A DNA stretch of 64,000 nucleotides, from assembly GCF_003428645.1 (NCBI RefSeq), contig NZ_QVQH01000008.1, positions 1-64,000 on the forward strand. Direction: 5' to 3'. The notes below the pieces were generated by a model. The model had not been told where the DNA came from. It saw only the letters and a program-made list of their open reading frames with translations, and searched no databases. The translations under genes were made by a program, and so were the position numbers. How positions within the stretch are numbered: the first letter of the stretch is position 1; each line of letters begins with the position of its first letter. This stretch comes from Geodermatophilus marinus. Lineage in GTDB: Bacteria; Actinomycetota; Actinomycetes; Mycobacteriales; Geodermatophilaceae. Of this stretch, positions 9,464 through 17,880 are shown piece by piece.

Positions 9464-9529
9464 CCCCGGTCCTGTCTCACGGCGCTCACCGGACCCGCGA
9501 ACGAGGATTGAACCGCGGCGAGTCGCGTC

Positions 9530-10612
9530 TCACGGGCGGTGACGCATGACACGACCGGCGACTCCAACCAGCTCACGAGGAAGCCCTGACACCCGGCGCT
9601 GGTGCCGCCGGGCTGCATCCCGCCACCGCACGGCGCGGCTCGACCGGATTCTCGCCAATGCTGCCTCGGCCGCCTGCAAGCGCTTGGCGAGTTCCGCGGC
9701 GCTCATCTCCGGCATGATCACTGCCTCGGTCGGGGCGTCGAGCGTCACGGCGCCCGGCTCGGCGACCCGGCTGGCCAGCGCCGCACCCGTGAGCAATCGG
9801 TACCGGTCTCCCCTCGGAGGCGCCAGGGAACCCGGCGCACCGGGGCGGAGGGGGTCGTAGCCCAGGAAGCCGGCCAGTTCACCCGTGAGCTCGGCCAGTG
9901 CACTGGTGTCCGTCGCGGTGAGTCCCTCGGCCCAGCGATCTGCCAGGTCGGTCTGGATCGGGTCCCGCGTCCGGGTACTACCTGCTGAGAGCCGGGGGGT
10001 GCCGCGGGCGGCCTGTACTCGGCCGTGCTGCAGCAGGTCGTCCGACCAGGGCTCACCCAACCAGTCGACGAGCTCACGCAGCGTCTCCTCCGGATATCCG
10101 ACCAGGTCCTCGTAGCGCAAGAGGGCGAAGCGGTCGTCGCCGAGGTCGACGCCCTGCCGGAGGATTTCCCTGTTCGTGCTGTCCCAGTAGGCGGCGGCGT
10201 CCTGGGTGTCGTAGTGGAACTTGCGGGTGAGCGAGTGGACGACAGCGCCCGGGTGCCGCACGATGCCCACGAAGACGGCATCCGGGAAGACGCCGGCCAT
10301 CTGTGCGATGTGCCGCGAGTGGAACGGCGTCTTCTCGCCCCACCGGCGCTTGCCCTCGCTCCGTGCATGGCGCTCGAACAACGCGGAGTAGAAGTCGCGG
10401 AGGCGCTCGTCGAACTCTTGTTCCGTCCAACCGATCCGCTGGTACCAGCCGTGACCGTGCTGCCAGTTCGGGATGTTCTTGGTGGCCGTCAGCGCTCCCA
10501 TGAAACCCGTCTCCTCGCTGATGGAGATGCGCGGGTGGGCATCCAGGATCAAGCGGAAGAGCGTGCTCCCGGAACGCATCGTGCCGACGACGAAGATCGG
10601 ACCCTGCACCAT
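9530..10612 (-). CDS. PAPS-dependent sulfotransferase family protein
   Basis: Residues 4-20, PIFVVGTMRSGSTLFRL, form the 5'-phosphosulfate-binding loop, and VFVGIVRHPGAVVHSLTRKFHYD is the 3'-phosphate-binding block with the conserved Arg and Ser. It presumably transfers sulfate from PAPS to a hydroxyl on the polysaccharide or its lipid carrier. ATG 10612 is preferred over TTG 10615 because AGGAGG (10621-10626 on the minus strand) is eight bases away. The last ~50 residues are Arg/Ala-rich. It is transcribed with the divergent EPS sub-operon 11921-9530. Confidence 0.85.
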   Translation of the reverse strand: MVQGPIFVVGTMRSGSTLFRLILDAHPRISISEETGFMGALTATKNIPNWQHGHGWYQRIGWTEQEFDERLRDFYSALFERHARSEGKRRWGEKTPFHSRHIAQMAGVFPDAVFVGIVRHPGAVVHSLTRKFHYDTQDAAAYWDSTNREILRQGVDLGDDRFALLRYEDLVGYPEETLRELVDWLGEPWSDDLLQHGRVQAARGTPRLSAGSTRTRDPIQTDLADRWAEGLTATDTSALAELTGELAGFLGYDPLRPGAPGSLAPPRGDRYRLLTGAALASRVAEPGAVTLDAPTEAVIMPEMSAAELAKRLQAAEAALARIRSSRAVRWRDAARRHQRRVSGLPRELVGVAGRVMRHRP

Positions 10613-10634
10613 CAACCGAGCCTCCTGCCCTCTG

Positions 10635-11921
10635 TCACAGGACGCTCGCCGGTCGCGGAGCGTCGATCACAGTGTGTTCACGTGCGGTGATGGCGACTGT
10701 TTCCGAGACAGCGACGTAGGCGAGGACGATCCAGAAGAACTTGAAGTTGAGGGAGGAGAGGAAGAAGGACGACAGCACCGTCCCGAGCAGGGTCGCCAAA
10801 GGTGGCGCGCGCAGGGATGGCGGCAACCGCACAGCACTACGCAGCGCCAGCCCCAAGCCGAGCAGGACCAACAGCACCCCGGCGACACCGACCTCCACGA
10901 CGGCGAGCAGGAAGATGTTGTGCGCCTCCCACGTGGTGCCACGGTGCAGAACTCTGGCCTCCGGGACGGAGGAGAGCTGATCGGCGTACACGCGGGGGAA
11001 GGAGCCCCACCCGGCCCCGGTGGCGCAGTGGTCGAGGCAGGCCTGCCACCCCACCGTCCAGATGTCGGCCCGCCCGGATGAGTCGGTGCCCTGTAGTTGC
11101 CGCTGACCGATCCCGGCTGGGTTCAGGACCAGGACGCCCACCAGCAGGACCACCGCAATTGCCGCCAGTGCGTTCTTGGTGGCGAGTCGCGCCGACGCCA
11201 ACAGCGTGATGACACCGAGAACGACGACGAGCGACAGCAGCCCGCCGCGTGACCCGGTCATCAGCAGCCCGAACAGCAGGAGCAGCATCACGAGCACGTT
11301 GGCCACCCTGGCCCGGGGCGGTCCCGTCAACGCCCGAGCCGCCACGATCGCGATCGGGAAGAGCAGGAAGGCGGCCTGCAGGTTGGCGCCCAGCAGGTCG
11401 TTGCCGAACCGGGCGCCCCGACCGTCGGGCGCGGGCAGACCACCCAGGAAGAGGAGCTGGGCCAGGCCGTAGCAGACGACGAGGCCGCCACCCAGCACGA
11501 TCGAGTTCTCGAAGCGACGCAGCGTCAAGGGGTCGAACCGGGTCAGCGCCAGTGCGACGAAGAGGAGCACCAGGCTGGCCAGGACGAGGACGTTCTGCAC
11601 CGTCAGCAGGGGTGCGACGCTCCAATAGACGGAGAAGCCGCAGAGGGCGACGAAGGCAAGCCAGACCGGCACGGACAGCGCTATCCGTGGGGCGCTCCGT
11701 CGGCTGGTGGCCAGCTGGGCCACCAACGCGCTCCCCAGCAGGAGCCCCTGCAGTGACGAGACGGAGCCGAAGGGCCCGGGGCCGATCGACACGAGGGAAC
11801 TGAACGGCAGCAATACGGCGTAGGGCGGGAGCGCGTATCGCAGAGGGTCGCGGAAGCAGGCGACGACGTAGACCACGAGAAGCGGCGCCAGAGCCACCGC
11901 GACGAGCTGCACCACCGTCAC
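10635..11921 (-). CDS. O-antigen ligase/polymerase (Wzy/WaaL-type)
   Basis: A polytopic protein of 428 residues with about 11 hydrophobic segments. The signature loop GLLMTGSRGGLLSL and the large periplasmic loop with GWGSFPRVYADQL...EAHNIFLLAVVEVGVAG are typical of the O-antigen ligase domain, which polymerises or transfers lipid-linked glycans outside the membrane. GTG 11921 is chosen as start: AGGAGG lies nine bases upstream, and this avoids overlapping the divergent gene. An in-frame start at 11960 adds 13 Arg-rich residues and has no site. It lies 22 bases ahead of the sulfotransferase gene. Confidence 0.85.
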   Translation of the reverse strand: MTVVQLVAVALAPLLVVYVVACFRDPLRYALPPYAVLLPFSSLVSIGPGPFGSVSSLQGLLLGSALVAQLATSRRSAPRIALSVPVWLAFVALCGFSVYWSVAPLLTVQNVLVLASLVLLFVALALTRFDPLTLRRFENSIVLGGGLVVCYGLAQLLFLGGLPAPDGRGARFGNDLLGANLQAAFLLFPIAIVAARALTGPPRARVANVLVMLLLLFGLLMTGSRGGLLSLVVVLGVITLLASARLATKNALAAIAVVLLVGVLVLNPAGIGQRQLQGTDSSGRADIWTVGWQACLDHCATGAGWGSFPRVYADQLSSVPEARVLHRGTTWEAHNIFLLAVVEVGVAGVLLVLLGLGLALRSAVRLPPSLRAPPLATLLGTVLSSFFLSSLNFKFFWIVLAYVAVSETVAITAREHTVIDAPRPASVL

Positions 11922-11995
11922 GCGCGACGCCCTCCTCCCTGGCCTGAGGGATGCTTCCACACATCGACGCCTCCGGGGCCGGTAGCTTTCGCGGC

Positions 11996-12964
11996 GTGAG
12001 CCGGACCAAGGTGTTGTCGATCGTCGGCCCGGGCCGCAGCGGCACCACCATCCTGACCAGCGTGCTCGGCCAGACGGAGGGCTTCCTCAACGTCGGCGAG
12101 CTCCGGTGGTTGTGGCGGCGCGGGTTGCTCGAGGGGCGTGCATGCGGATGCGGAGCCCCGAGCCTGCAGGCATGCCCGTTGTGGTCCCGGGTGATCGAGA
12201 AGGTCTCCGCGGGCCGGGTCGCGACCGACCTCGCCGCCGAGATCGGTGGGGCGCTGGAGGAGTTGGCCTGGCGCCGGCACCGGTTGCGTGTCATCCGCGA
12301 GGCGACCGCGGGGTCGTCGCAGTGGCCCGCTCTGGAACAGGTGCGCCAGGTCTCCGAGGGACTCATCTCGGCCATCGCCGAGGTGACCGGCGCCCGTGTC
12401 GTCGTCGACAGCTCCAAGCGCGCGCAGGATGCAGCGGTGATCGCCGGGCTCGACGAGGTGGAGCACTACGTCCTCCACATGGTGCGCGACCCGGCTGCGG
12501 TGATCCACTCGTGGCAACGGCGGGACAAGACGACGCATGCTGCGGACGGCGCCCGAACCATGGCCACCCGCGGCTTCTTGCCGAGCATGGTCCGGTGGTC
12601 GGAGAACTGCCTCGGCGCTGAGGCCCTGCACCAGCGCATGCCTGGCGGTCGCTGGATGTTCGTGCGCTACGAGGACTTCGCAGCAGCTCCTCGCGCGACC
12701 GTCGCCCGCATCCTAAGTTTCCTCGGCGAGGACGTCCCTCCGCCCTTCGTCGACGAGGACACCGTCGTCCTGGACGTCAACCACACCGTGGCCGGTAACC
12801 CGAACCGATTCCGGGTCGGACCGGTTCAGGTCAGGGCCGACGACGAGTGGCGTCGCCGGATGCCCCATCGTCAGCAGCTCGCCGTTCGCGCGCTGAGCTG
12901 GCCGCTCCTCCTGCGCTACGGCTACTCGCTGGACACTCGATCGGTCGTCGGCGCCAGGGCCTGA
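11996..12964 (+). CDS. Second sulfotransferase family protein
   Basis: TKVLSIVGPGRSGTTILTS at the N-terminus is the PAPS-binding loop, and VVVDSSKRAQDAA...YVLHMVRDPAAVIHSWQRR contains the 3'-phosphate-binding Arg/Ser. About 322 residues; the middle segment CGCGAPSLQACPLW is cysteine-rich and unusual. GTG 11996 places the loop near residue 8 as in relatives. An ATG at 11951 would add 15 residues but has no spaced ribosome site. Divergent from the O-antigen ligase gene, so 11922-11995 should hold two back-to-back promoters. Different enough from the 9530 protein to have a different acceptor. Confidence 0.8.
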   Translation: MSRTKVLSIVGPGRSGTTILTSVLGQTEGFLNVGELRWLWRRGLLEGRACGCGAPSLQACPLWSRVIEKVSAGRVATDLAAEIGGALEELAWRRHRLRVIREATAGSSQWPALEQVRQVSEGLISAIAEVTGARVVVDSSKRAQDAAVIAGLDEVEHYVLHMVRDPAAVIHSWQRRDKTTHAADGARTMATRGFLPSMVRWSENCLGAEALHQRMPGGRWMFVRYEDFAAAPRATVARILSFLGEDVPPPFVDEDTVVLDVNHTVAGNPNRFRVGPVQVRADDEWRRRMPHRQQLAVRALSWPLLLRYGYSLDTRSVVGARA

Positions 12965-13003
12965 CAGGGGTCTGCCGAGGCGGCGACTGAGCACGGATCT
13001 CGC

Positions 13004-13783
13004 TCAGCCCTCAGCGGCGGCATCCGGTCCTGTCCCTCCGGTGCGACGCAGGTGCCCGGCAGCGCAGGCGAGCCAGGGCGAGGTGCGCAGCGGGAGGTAC
13101 GACCGGGCGCCCTTGACCCGGACGGCGACCTGCCCGTTCCCGCGGTAGATCCCCACCCGTGGGATGGCATGCTCGTCGACCTGCTCGGCTCGCTCCGGAA
13201 GCGTGAACGCATGCGTGTAGCCGGCCGTCCGGGCTGCGCGGCGGACCTTATCGTCGTGCAGGCCGCGCGGATAGGCGAGCAACGTGACGGCGCGTCCGAG
13301 CAGGTCGGACAGCAGTTCCCGACTCTCCCGGAGGTCTCGGACGCACTCGGCCTCCGTGAGCCGGGTGAGGTCATGGTGAGCCCAGCTGTGCGACTCGAAG
13401 TCCACCCCCGCGTCCTGCATCTCGAGCACCTGGTCGAGGGACAGCGTGTCGAGCGGTTCCGGCCCCGGATCGTCCACCCAGTCCACCGGCTGGCCGGCCG
13501 GGGTGAGGGTCTGCGCCACCAGGAACACCGTGGCCGGGAGCGCCTCCCGGGTGAGAACCGGCAGGACGTGGCTGTGCAGGGAGGTGAACCCGTCGTCGAA
13601 GGTCAGCACGGCCTCCCCCCGGGGCAACCGCCCGCTCGTATCGAGCCGTGGCAACGCATCGCGCAGGGGGAGCACGCGCCGGGTCCTGCGCAGCCATCCG
13701 GCCTGCTGCGCGAACGCCCCGGGCTCGACCGCCATGGGGGATTCCCAGAGCGGTTCGACGGAGTGGTAGCAGAAGATGGTCAT
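13004..13783 (-). CDS. Polysaccharide deacetylase (NodB homology domain)
   Basis: A carbohydrate esterase 4-type domain spans most of the 259 residues. AVLTFDDGFTSLHSHV (motif 1) supplies the catalytic and metal Asp, FESHSWAHHDLTRLT (motif 2) supplies the H-x3-H metal ligands, and LLAYPRGLHDD is motif 3. It begins MTIFCYHSVEP without a signal peptide, so it is probably cytoplasmic or peripheral. Likely removes N-acetyl groups from an EPS sugar. Its ATG overlaps the stop of the upstream GT4 gene (4 bases), so the pair is translated together. Confidence 0.88.
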   Translation of the reverse strand: MTIFCYHSVEPLWESPMAVEPGAFAQQAGWLRRTRRVLPLRDALPRLDTSGRLPRGEAVLTFDDGFTSLHSHVLPVLTREALPATVFLVAQTLTPAGQPVDWVDDPGPEPLDTLSLDQVLEMQDAGVDFESHSWAHHDLTRLTEAECVRDLRESRELLSDLLGRAVTLLAYPRGLHDDKVRRAARTAGYTHAFTLPERAEQVDEHAIPRVGIYRGNGQVAVRVKGARSYLPLRTSPWLACAAGHLRRTGGTGPDAAAEG

Positions 13784-14880
13784 GACGCCCGCGCGCGCAG
13801 CTCTCGGTAGAGGTCGGAGACCGCACGGACGGTGCCGGCTGCCGAGAACGACTCCTCGACCCGCGCACGTCCGGCGGCACCCATCCGCCTCCGCAGCTCC
13901 GGGTCGGTCAGCAGCGGTTCCAGCGCAGAGGCCAGCCGCTCCGGGGCCCGGGGCGGGATGACGTAGCCTGTCATCCCGTGGGCGACCGCGCGTCCGACGT
14001 CGCCCACGTCGGATGCCACCACGGGCAGACCGGCGGCCATCGCCTCAAGCACGGACAATGGCATCGCCTCCCACCATGAGGGCAGGCAGAAGACGTCGGC
14101 GGCAGCGAAGGCGGCCGGCATCTCCTCCGGCGGGCGCGTCCCGAGCAATCGCACGTTCCCGTCGAGCTGCGCGCGGACCTCGGCCTCGGCGGCAGGGCCC
14201 TCATCAGGAGTACCGCCGAGCAGCCACAACTCGTGGACGACACCCCGCTGGCGCAGCATCCGGGACGCCGCCAACAGGTCGAGCACGCCCTTGCGGGGAG
14301 TGAGCAGCCCTACGTAGAGCAGGCGTGGTGGCTCGTGCGTCGGAACGCTCCTGGCGCTGTCGTAAAGGTCCACCGGCACGCCGTTCTCGATGAGCCCCAC
14401 CTGTTCGGCCGGCAGCACGGCGCTCAACGCCGCACGACCGGCGGTCCACACCGCGATCACCCGATGCGCCGGCGTCATCGCGAGCCGCAGGAGCGTCCGG
14501 CGCCGGGACGTGGTGAGCCAGTCCTGGATGTTGCCCCCGTGTGCGTGGATGACGACGGCGCAGCCGCGCGCGCGAGCGGCCACGGCCAGCAAGGACGCGC
14601 GCATCACGGTGACGGTGGCAGCCAGCGCGGAGTGGATGTGCACGATGTCCCGCCCTCGCGCGGCCCGCCAGACAGCCACCGCATCACGAAGGGTTCGACC
14701 GACGTTGGCCATGGTGGGACGGGTCGCCTGCGGCGTAGACGAATGGGCCACGTTGAGAAAGCGCACCTCGTGCTCCTCGGCGAGGGAGCTGTCGATCAAC
14801 GTCTCGAGGAACGTCGGGATGCCGCCGCGGTCCGGCGCACCCTTGCCGACCAGCAACACCCTGCTCATTGGCCGCTCCAT
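13780..14880 (-). CDS. GT4-family glycosyltransferase
   Basis: GT-B fold. The N-terminal half begins VLLVGKGAPDRGGIPTFLETL with the glycine-rich acceptor loop. VIHAHGGNIQDW and IENGVPVDLYD precede the donor domain, where RLLYVGLLTPRKGVLDLL binds the nucleotide, and ADVFCLPSWWEAMPLSVLEAMAAGLPVVAS carries the family E-x7-E motif (EAMPLSVLE). The second ATG, at 14868, has GGAG just upstream and is a plausible alternative to 14880. Co-transcribed with the deacetylase. Confidence 0.9.
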   Translation of the reverse strand: MERPMSRVLLVGKGAPDRGGIPTFLETLIDSSLAEEHEVRFLNVAHSSTPQATRPTMANVGRTLRDAVAVWRAARGRDIVHIHSALAATVTVMRASLLAVAARARGCAVVIHAHGGNIQDWLTTSRRRTLLRLAMTPAHRVIAVWTAGRAALSAVLPAEQVGLIENGVPVDLYDSARSVPTHEPPRLLYVGLLTPRKGVLDLLAASRMLRQRGVVHELWLLGGTPDEGPAAEAEVRAQLDGNVRLLGTRPPEEMPAAFAAADVFCLPSWWEAMPLSVLEAMAAGLPVVASDVGDVGRAVAHGMTGYVIPPRAPERLASALEPLLTDPELRRRMGAAGRARVEESFSAAGTVRAVSDLYRELRARAS

Positions 14881-14997
14881 CGCTCATGACCCGCGCCTAC
14901 TGGGTCAGCAAGGGGCGCACGATACCGGTCCGGACCAGTCCGCAGTCGCTATCGTGACGCAGCCGGCGCCACTGGTTGCGAACGAGGGACGGTTCGA

Positions 14998-16191
14998 TTG
15001 AGCGCTGATCTGCGGCCACAGGCCAGCAAGCTCACCTGGACCCTGCGGACGTACGGGTGGCTCCTGGCCGCCTGCACCTTGGCGTGCGCCGCCCTGCCGC
15101 TCTTCATCACGCCCTCGACCCCCATGTACCAAGCCAGCAGCCTGGTCGTCGCCCGGGATCTCGCCGTGAACGAACGAGTCCTTCCCCGCCTCGCGGAGGC
15201 CGTGTTCGCCGCAGGAGCGGTGGAGGAAGCCCTGGCCGCCGAGGCGACCGCCGAAGGAGAGGCCGACGACCTCATCCCCGCGCGGGTGTCCGTGGTGGCT
15301 CCGGAGGACTCGATCGTTGTGACGGTCCAGGCTCGGGACCCCGACCCGGTCGTCGCGGCGCGGCTGGCCGACCTGGCTGCCGCCGCGCTGGTTGGTGAAC
15401 TCAACCGCAACGGCGCAGGCGTCGGCGAGTTCTCGGTGGGCGCCGAGGCCGTCGTCTCCACCGAGCCCTTGGACGGGATCCCCCAGCTGGCGTGGACGGC
15501 CGTCGGCGCGGTGGCGGGCGTGACCCTGGGATTTGGGATGATCGCACTGATCGCGGGTGCGCGTCGTCCGGTGGTCACCGCGTCCGACGTTCAGCAGGCC
15601 GCCGGCGTCCCATTGCTGGGAACCGTACGGTTGCCGCCGATCTCACGGGACGAGTACCCGGGGCCCCTCGGCATCTCGGGTCTCGTCACGGTGACCCGGC
15701 GATTGGCATCTGTCCCCTCCGGGCGGCTGCTGCTGGTGAGCGCACCCTCGTGCGACGCGGTCCGCCAACGCCTGTTCGTGATGGTGTCCGTGGCTCTCGC
15801 CGGACTCCGCCCCGTGAGGACGCACGCTCCGCGCGAGGTCAACGAGGCGATCCGACAGCACCGGTTCGGCGAGGAGATCGCACGTACGTCCTCACGAGAT
15901 TCCGAGACGGCCGATGGGCTCCTCCTGGTGGACGGCGGCTATCCCCTCGTCACCCTCGACCCGGCCACGATCGGCGCACCAGTGGTAGCCGTGGCACGGC
16001 TGGGAGAGCCCAGGAGGAGCCTCCGCGCACTCTCCGCCGATTACAGGGACGCCGGACTCCTCGGAGTCGTCCTGGTCGACGTCCCATCGCGGCTCGAGCG
16101 AGCTGTGACGCACCGTTCGTGGGAGAGCTCTGGCCAGGCGCCCACAGCCATCGGCCCGGCCGGCGACCGCTCCGAGCCGGAGCGGACGTGA
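14998..16191 (+). CDS. Wzz-like chain-length regulator, paralogue of the 8303 protein
   Basis: TTG start at 14998 with GAGGG nine bases upstream. Two membrane helices (WLLAACTLACAALPLFI near 20-36; LAWTAVGAVAGVTLGFGMIALIAGA near 165-190) enclose an extracytoplasmic domain very like that of the 8303 protein. The cytoplasmic tail keeps the outline of a BY-kinase (VPLLGTVRLPPI linker; LLLVSAPSCDAVRQRL at the Walker A position; GLLLVDGGYPL at Walker B), but the P-loop lysine/threonine is gone and there is no tyrosine cluster. The stop overlaps the GTG of the secreted protein that follows. I infer a structural, non-catalytic partner for polymer length control. Confidence 0.7.
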   Translation: MSADLRPQASKLTWTLRTYGWLLAACTLACAALPLFITPSTPMYQASSLVVARDLAVNERVLPRLAEAVFAAGAVEEALAAEATAEGEADDLIPARVSVVAPEDSIVVTVQARDPDPVVAARLADLAAAALVGELNRNGAGVGEFSVGAEAVVSTEPLDGIPQLAWTAVGAVAGVTLGFGMIALIAGARRPVVTASDVQQAAGVPLLGTVRLPPISRDEYPGPLGISGLVTVTRRLASVPSGRLLLVSAPSCDAVRQRLFVMVSVALAGLRPVRTHAPREVNEAIRQHRFGEEIARTSSRDSETADGLLLVDGGYPLVTLDPATIGAPVVAVARLGEPRRSLRALSADYRDAGLLGVVLVDVPSRLERAVTHRSWESSGQAPTAIGPAGDRSEPERT

Positions 16192-17837
16192 GGCGGACAT
16201 CCCGCCGCATCGTCTCACTCGCTGCCGTGGTGCTGGCTTCGGTGCTGTCGACGGTCGGGGTCCTGGCCCCTGCGGTGGCGGACTCGACCACAGTACGGAC
16301 GTACGCGGGGCCGGCCTATGACACGTCCGTGTCCTCGGCGCCCACCAGCCCGGAGACCCGGAGCGCCCTCTGGTTCCACGCCGGCGCCTGGTGGGCGATG
16401 CTCCTCGAACCCACGGGACGCACCGTCCGGGTGTTCGAGCTGATGCCGGACCACTCGTGGCGACCCACCTCCGCGGTGGTGAACCCTGATGCGGGGGATG
16501 CCGGTGACGCCCTTCTCGAGGGCGACACCGTGCACACGGTGTCGCGCCGCAGCGACGGTGTCCTGTACTACACCCGGTTGGCGTTCGACCCCGCGACCCG
16601 GGATTACCGGGCAGCACCGGCCCGGTTGGTCACCACCCGCGGGGGGGCAGCGACCGCCTCGCTCATCAGGGACAGCACGGGACGGCTGTGGGTCAGCTAC
16701 GCCGACTTCGGTCGGGTGGTGGTCACGTACAGCGACAGCGGCGGGCAATGGTGGGGGGAGAACTTCCCACTCGCCGTCAAACACGACCCCAGCACGGCGG
16801 AGTCGGCGGCCGTCGTGGTGTTCGACGACCGGGTCGGTGTGCTCTGGTCGGACCAGTCGACCGGGTCCTTTGAGTTCGCCTGGCACCAGGATGGTGACGC
16901 CCCCGGTCTGTGGTCGTACGAGCAAGCCCTTACCGGGCCGGCGCAGGCAGACAACCACATCAGCGTTGCGGCTGTGCAGGGTGAGCCATCTGACCTGGTG
17001 GTCGCGGCGGTGAAGACGTCGCGGAACGACGAGGGTGAGCCTTCGGATGCGCTGCTCCTGGAGCTGCTGGTCCGGAGCCCGGACGGTCAGTGGTCGGCGT
17101 CGCCGATCAGCACGATCGGCGACGCCTTGAACAACCCGATCCTCCAGGTGGACGAGACGACCCGGACCCTCCACCTGTTCGCCGCGTGGGAGGGGCAGAT
17201 CGTCACCAAGCGGGCCTCGCTCGACGACCTGCGCTTCGAGCCCGGCTTGGGGGAGCCGTTCGTACTCGGCGAGGGGCGCCTTCTCGACCCCACGGGCGCC
17301 AAACACCCGGTCAACGCCCGCACGGGACTAGTCATCCTGGCCAGTGACGCCGCGAATGGGAGGTACCGCCATGCGGAGGCGCCGATCATGTCACCGACCC
17401 CACCCACGGACGATGAAACCGATCGCACTCCGCCCGAAGCGCCGCACGCCTTCCAGGGGAGGGCCGTGTCCCCAGACACAGTCGTCCTGTCCTGGGCCGA
17501 GGTGACGGAGGCGGACCGGTGGGCTCCGGCGCGCGACGGTACCCCGGCACAGGCCTACGTCCTGCAGCGTGACGGGACGGAGATCGCCACCGTCCGCTCG
17601 ACCAGCTTCCGGGACCAGCTCATCAGCAGTTCCGGCCGCGACGGCGAGACGGCCGTCGAATACGCCGTGGTCGCCCTGGATGTCGCGGGCAACAGATCCG
17701 AGGCCGTCCGCATCGTCGTCGAGATGCCCGAACCTGACTCCGGGACGTCGACGCAGGACCTTGCCGGGTGGGCACTCCTGCCGCTCGCGGCCATCGCCGG
17801 CCTGCTCGCCTTCCGTTCCGCCGGACGGCGCCGATGA
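16188..17837 (+). CDS. Secreted, membrane-anchored protein with FN3-like domain
   Basis: GTG 16188 overlaps the preceding stop. Residues 1-32 are a signal peptide (Arg-rich start, then IVSLAAVVLASVLSTVGVLAPAVA). A long region rich in 'LWVSYADFGRVVVTYSDSGG' and 'VGVLWSDQSTGSFEFAWHQDG' type strands looks like a beta-propeller or sialidase-like fold. A fibronectin type III-like segment follows at ~410-510 (PPEAPHAFQGRAVSPDTVVLSW...YAVVALDVAGNRSE). The C-terminus has one helix (GWALLPLAAIAGLLAF) and basic residues, so it stays anchored outside the cell. I do not recognise a specific function. The longer open frame upstream is the out-of-phase shadow of the Wzz-like gene. Confidence 0.7.
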   Translation: MRRTSRRIVSLAAVVLASVLSTVGVLAPAVADSTTVRTYAGPAYDTSVSSAPTSPETRSALWFHAGAWWAMLLEPTGRTVRVFELMPDHSWRPTSAVVNPDAGDAGDALLEGDTVHTVSRRSDGVLYYTRLAFDPATRDYRAAPARLVTTRGGAATASLIRDSTGRLWVSYADFGRVVVTYSDSGGQWWGENFPLAVKHDPSTAESAAVVVFDDRVGVLWSDQSTGSFEFAWHQDGDAPGLWSYEQALTGPAQADNHISVAAVQGEPSDLVVAAVKTSRNDEGEPSDALLLELLVRSPDGQWSASPISTIGDALNNPILQVDETTRTLHLFAAWEGQIVTKRASLDDLRFEPGLGEPFVLGEGRLLDPTGAKHPVNARTGLVILASDAANGRYRHAEAPIMSPTPPTDDETDRTPPEAPHAFQGRAVSPDTVVLSWAEVTEADRWAPARDGTPAQAYVLQRDGTEIATVRSTSFRDQLISSSGRDGETAVEYAVVALDVAGNRSEAVRIVVEMPEPDSGTSTQDLAGWALLPLAAIAGLLAFRSAGRRR

Positions 17838-17880
17838 CAGGAGCGGGGGGCTGGCTAGGCGCGGGCCGATGCCGGCCAGG

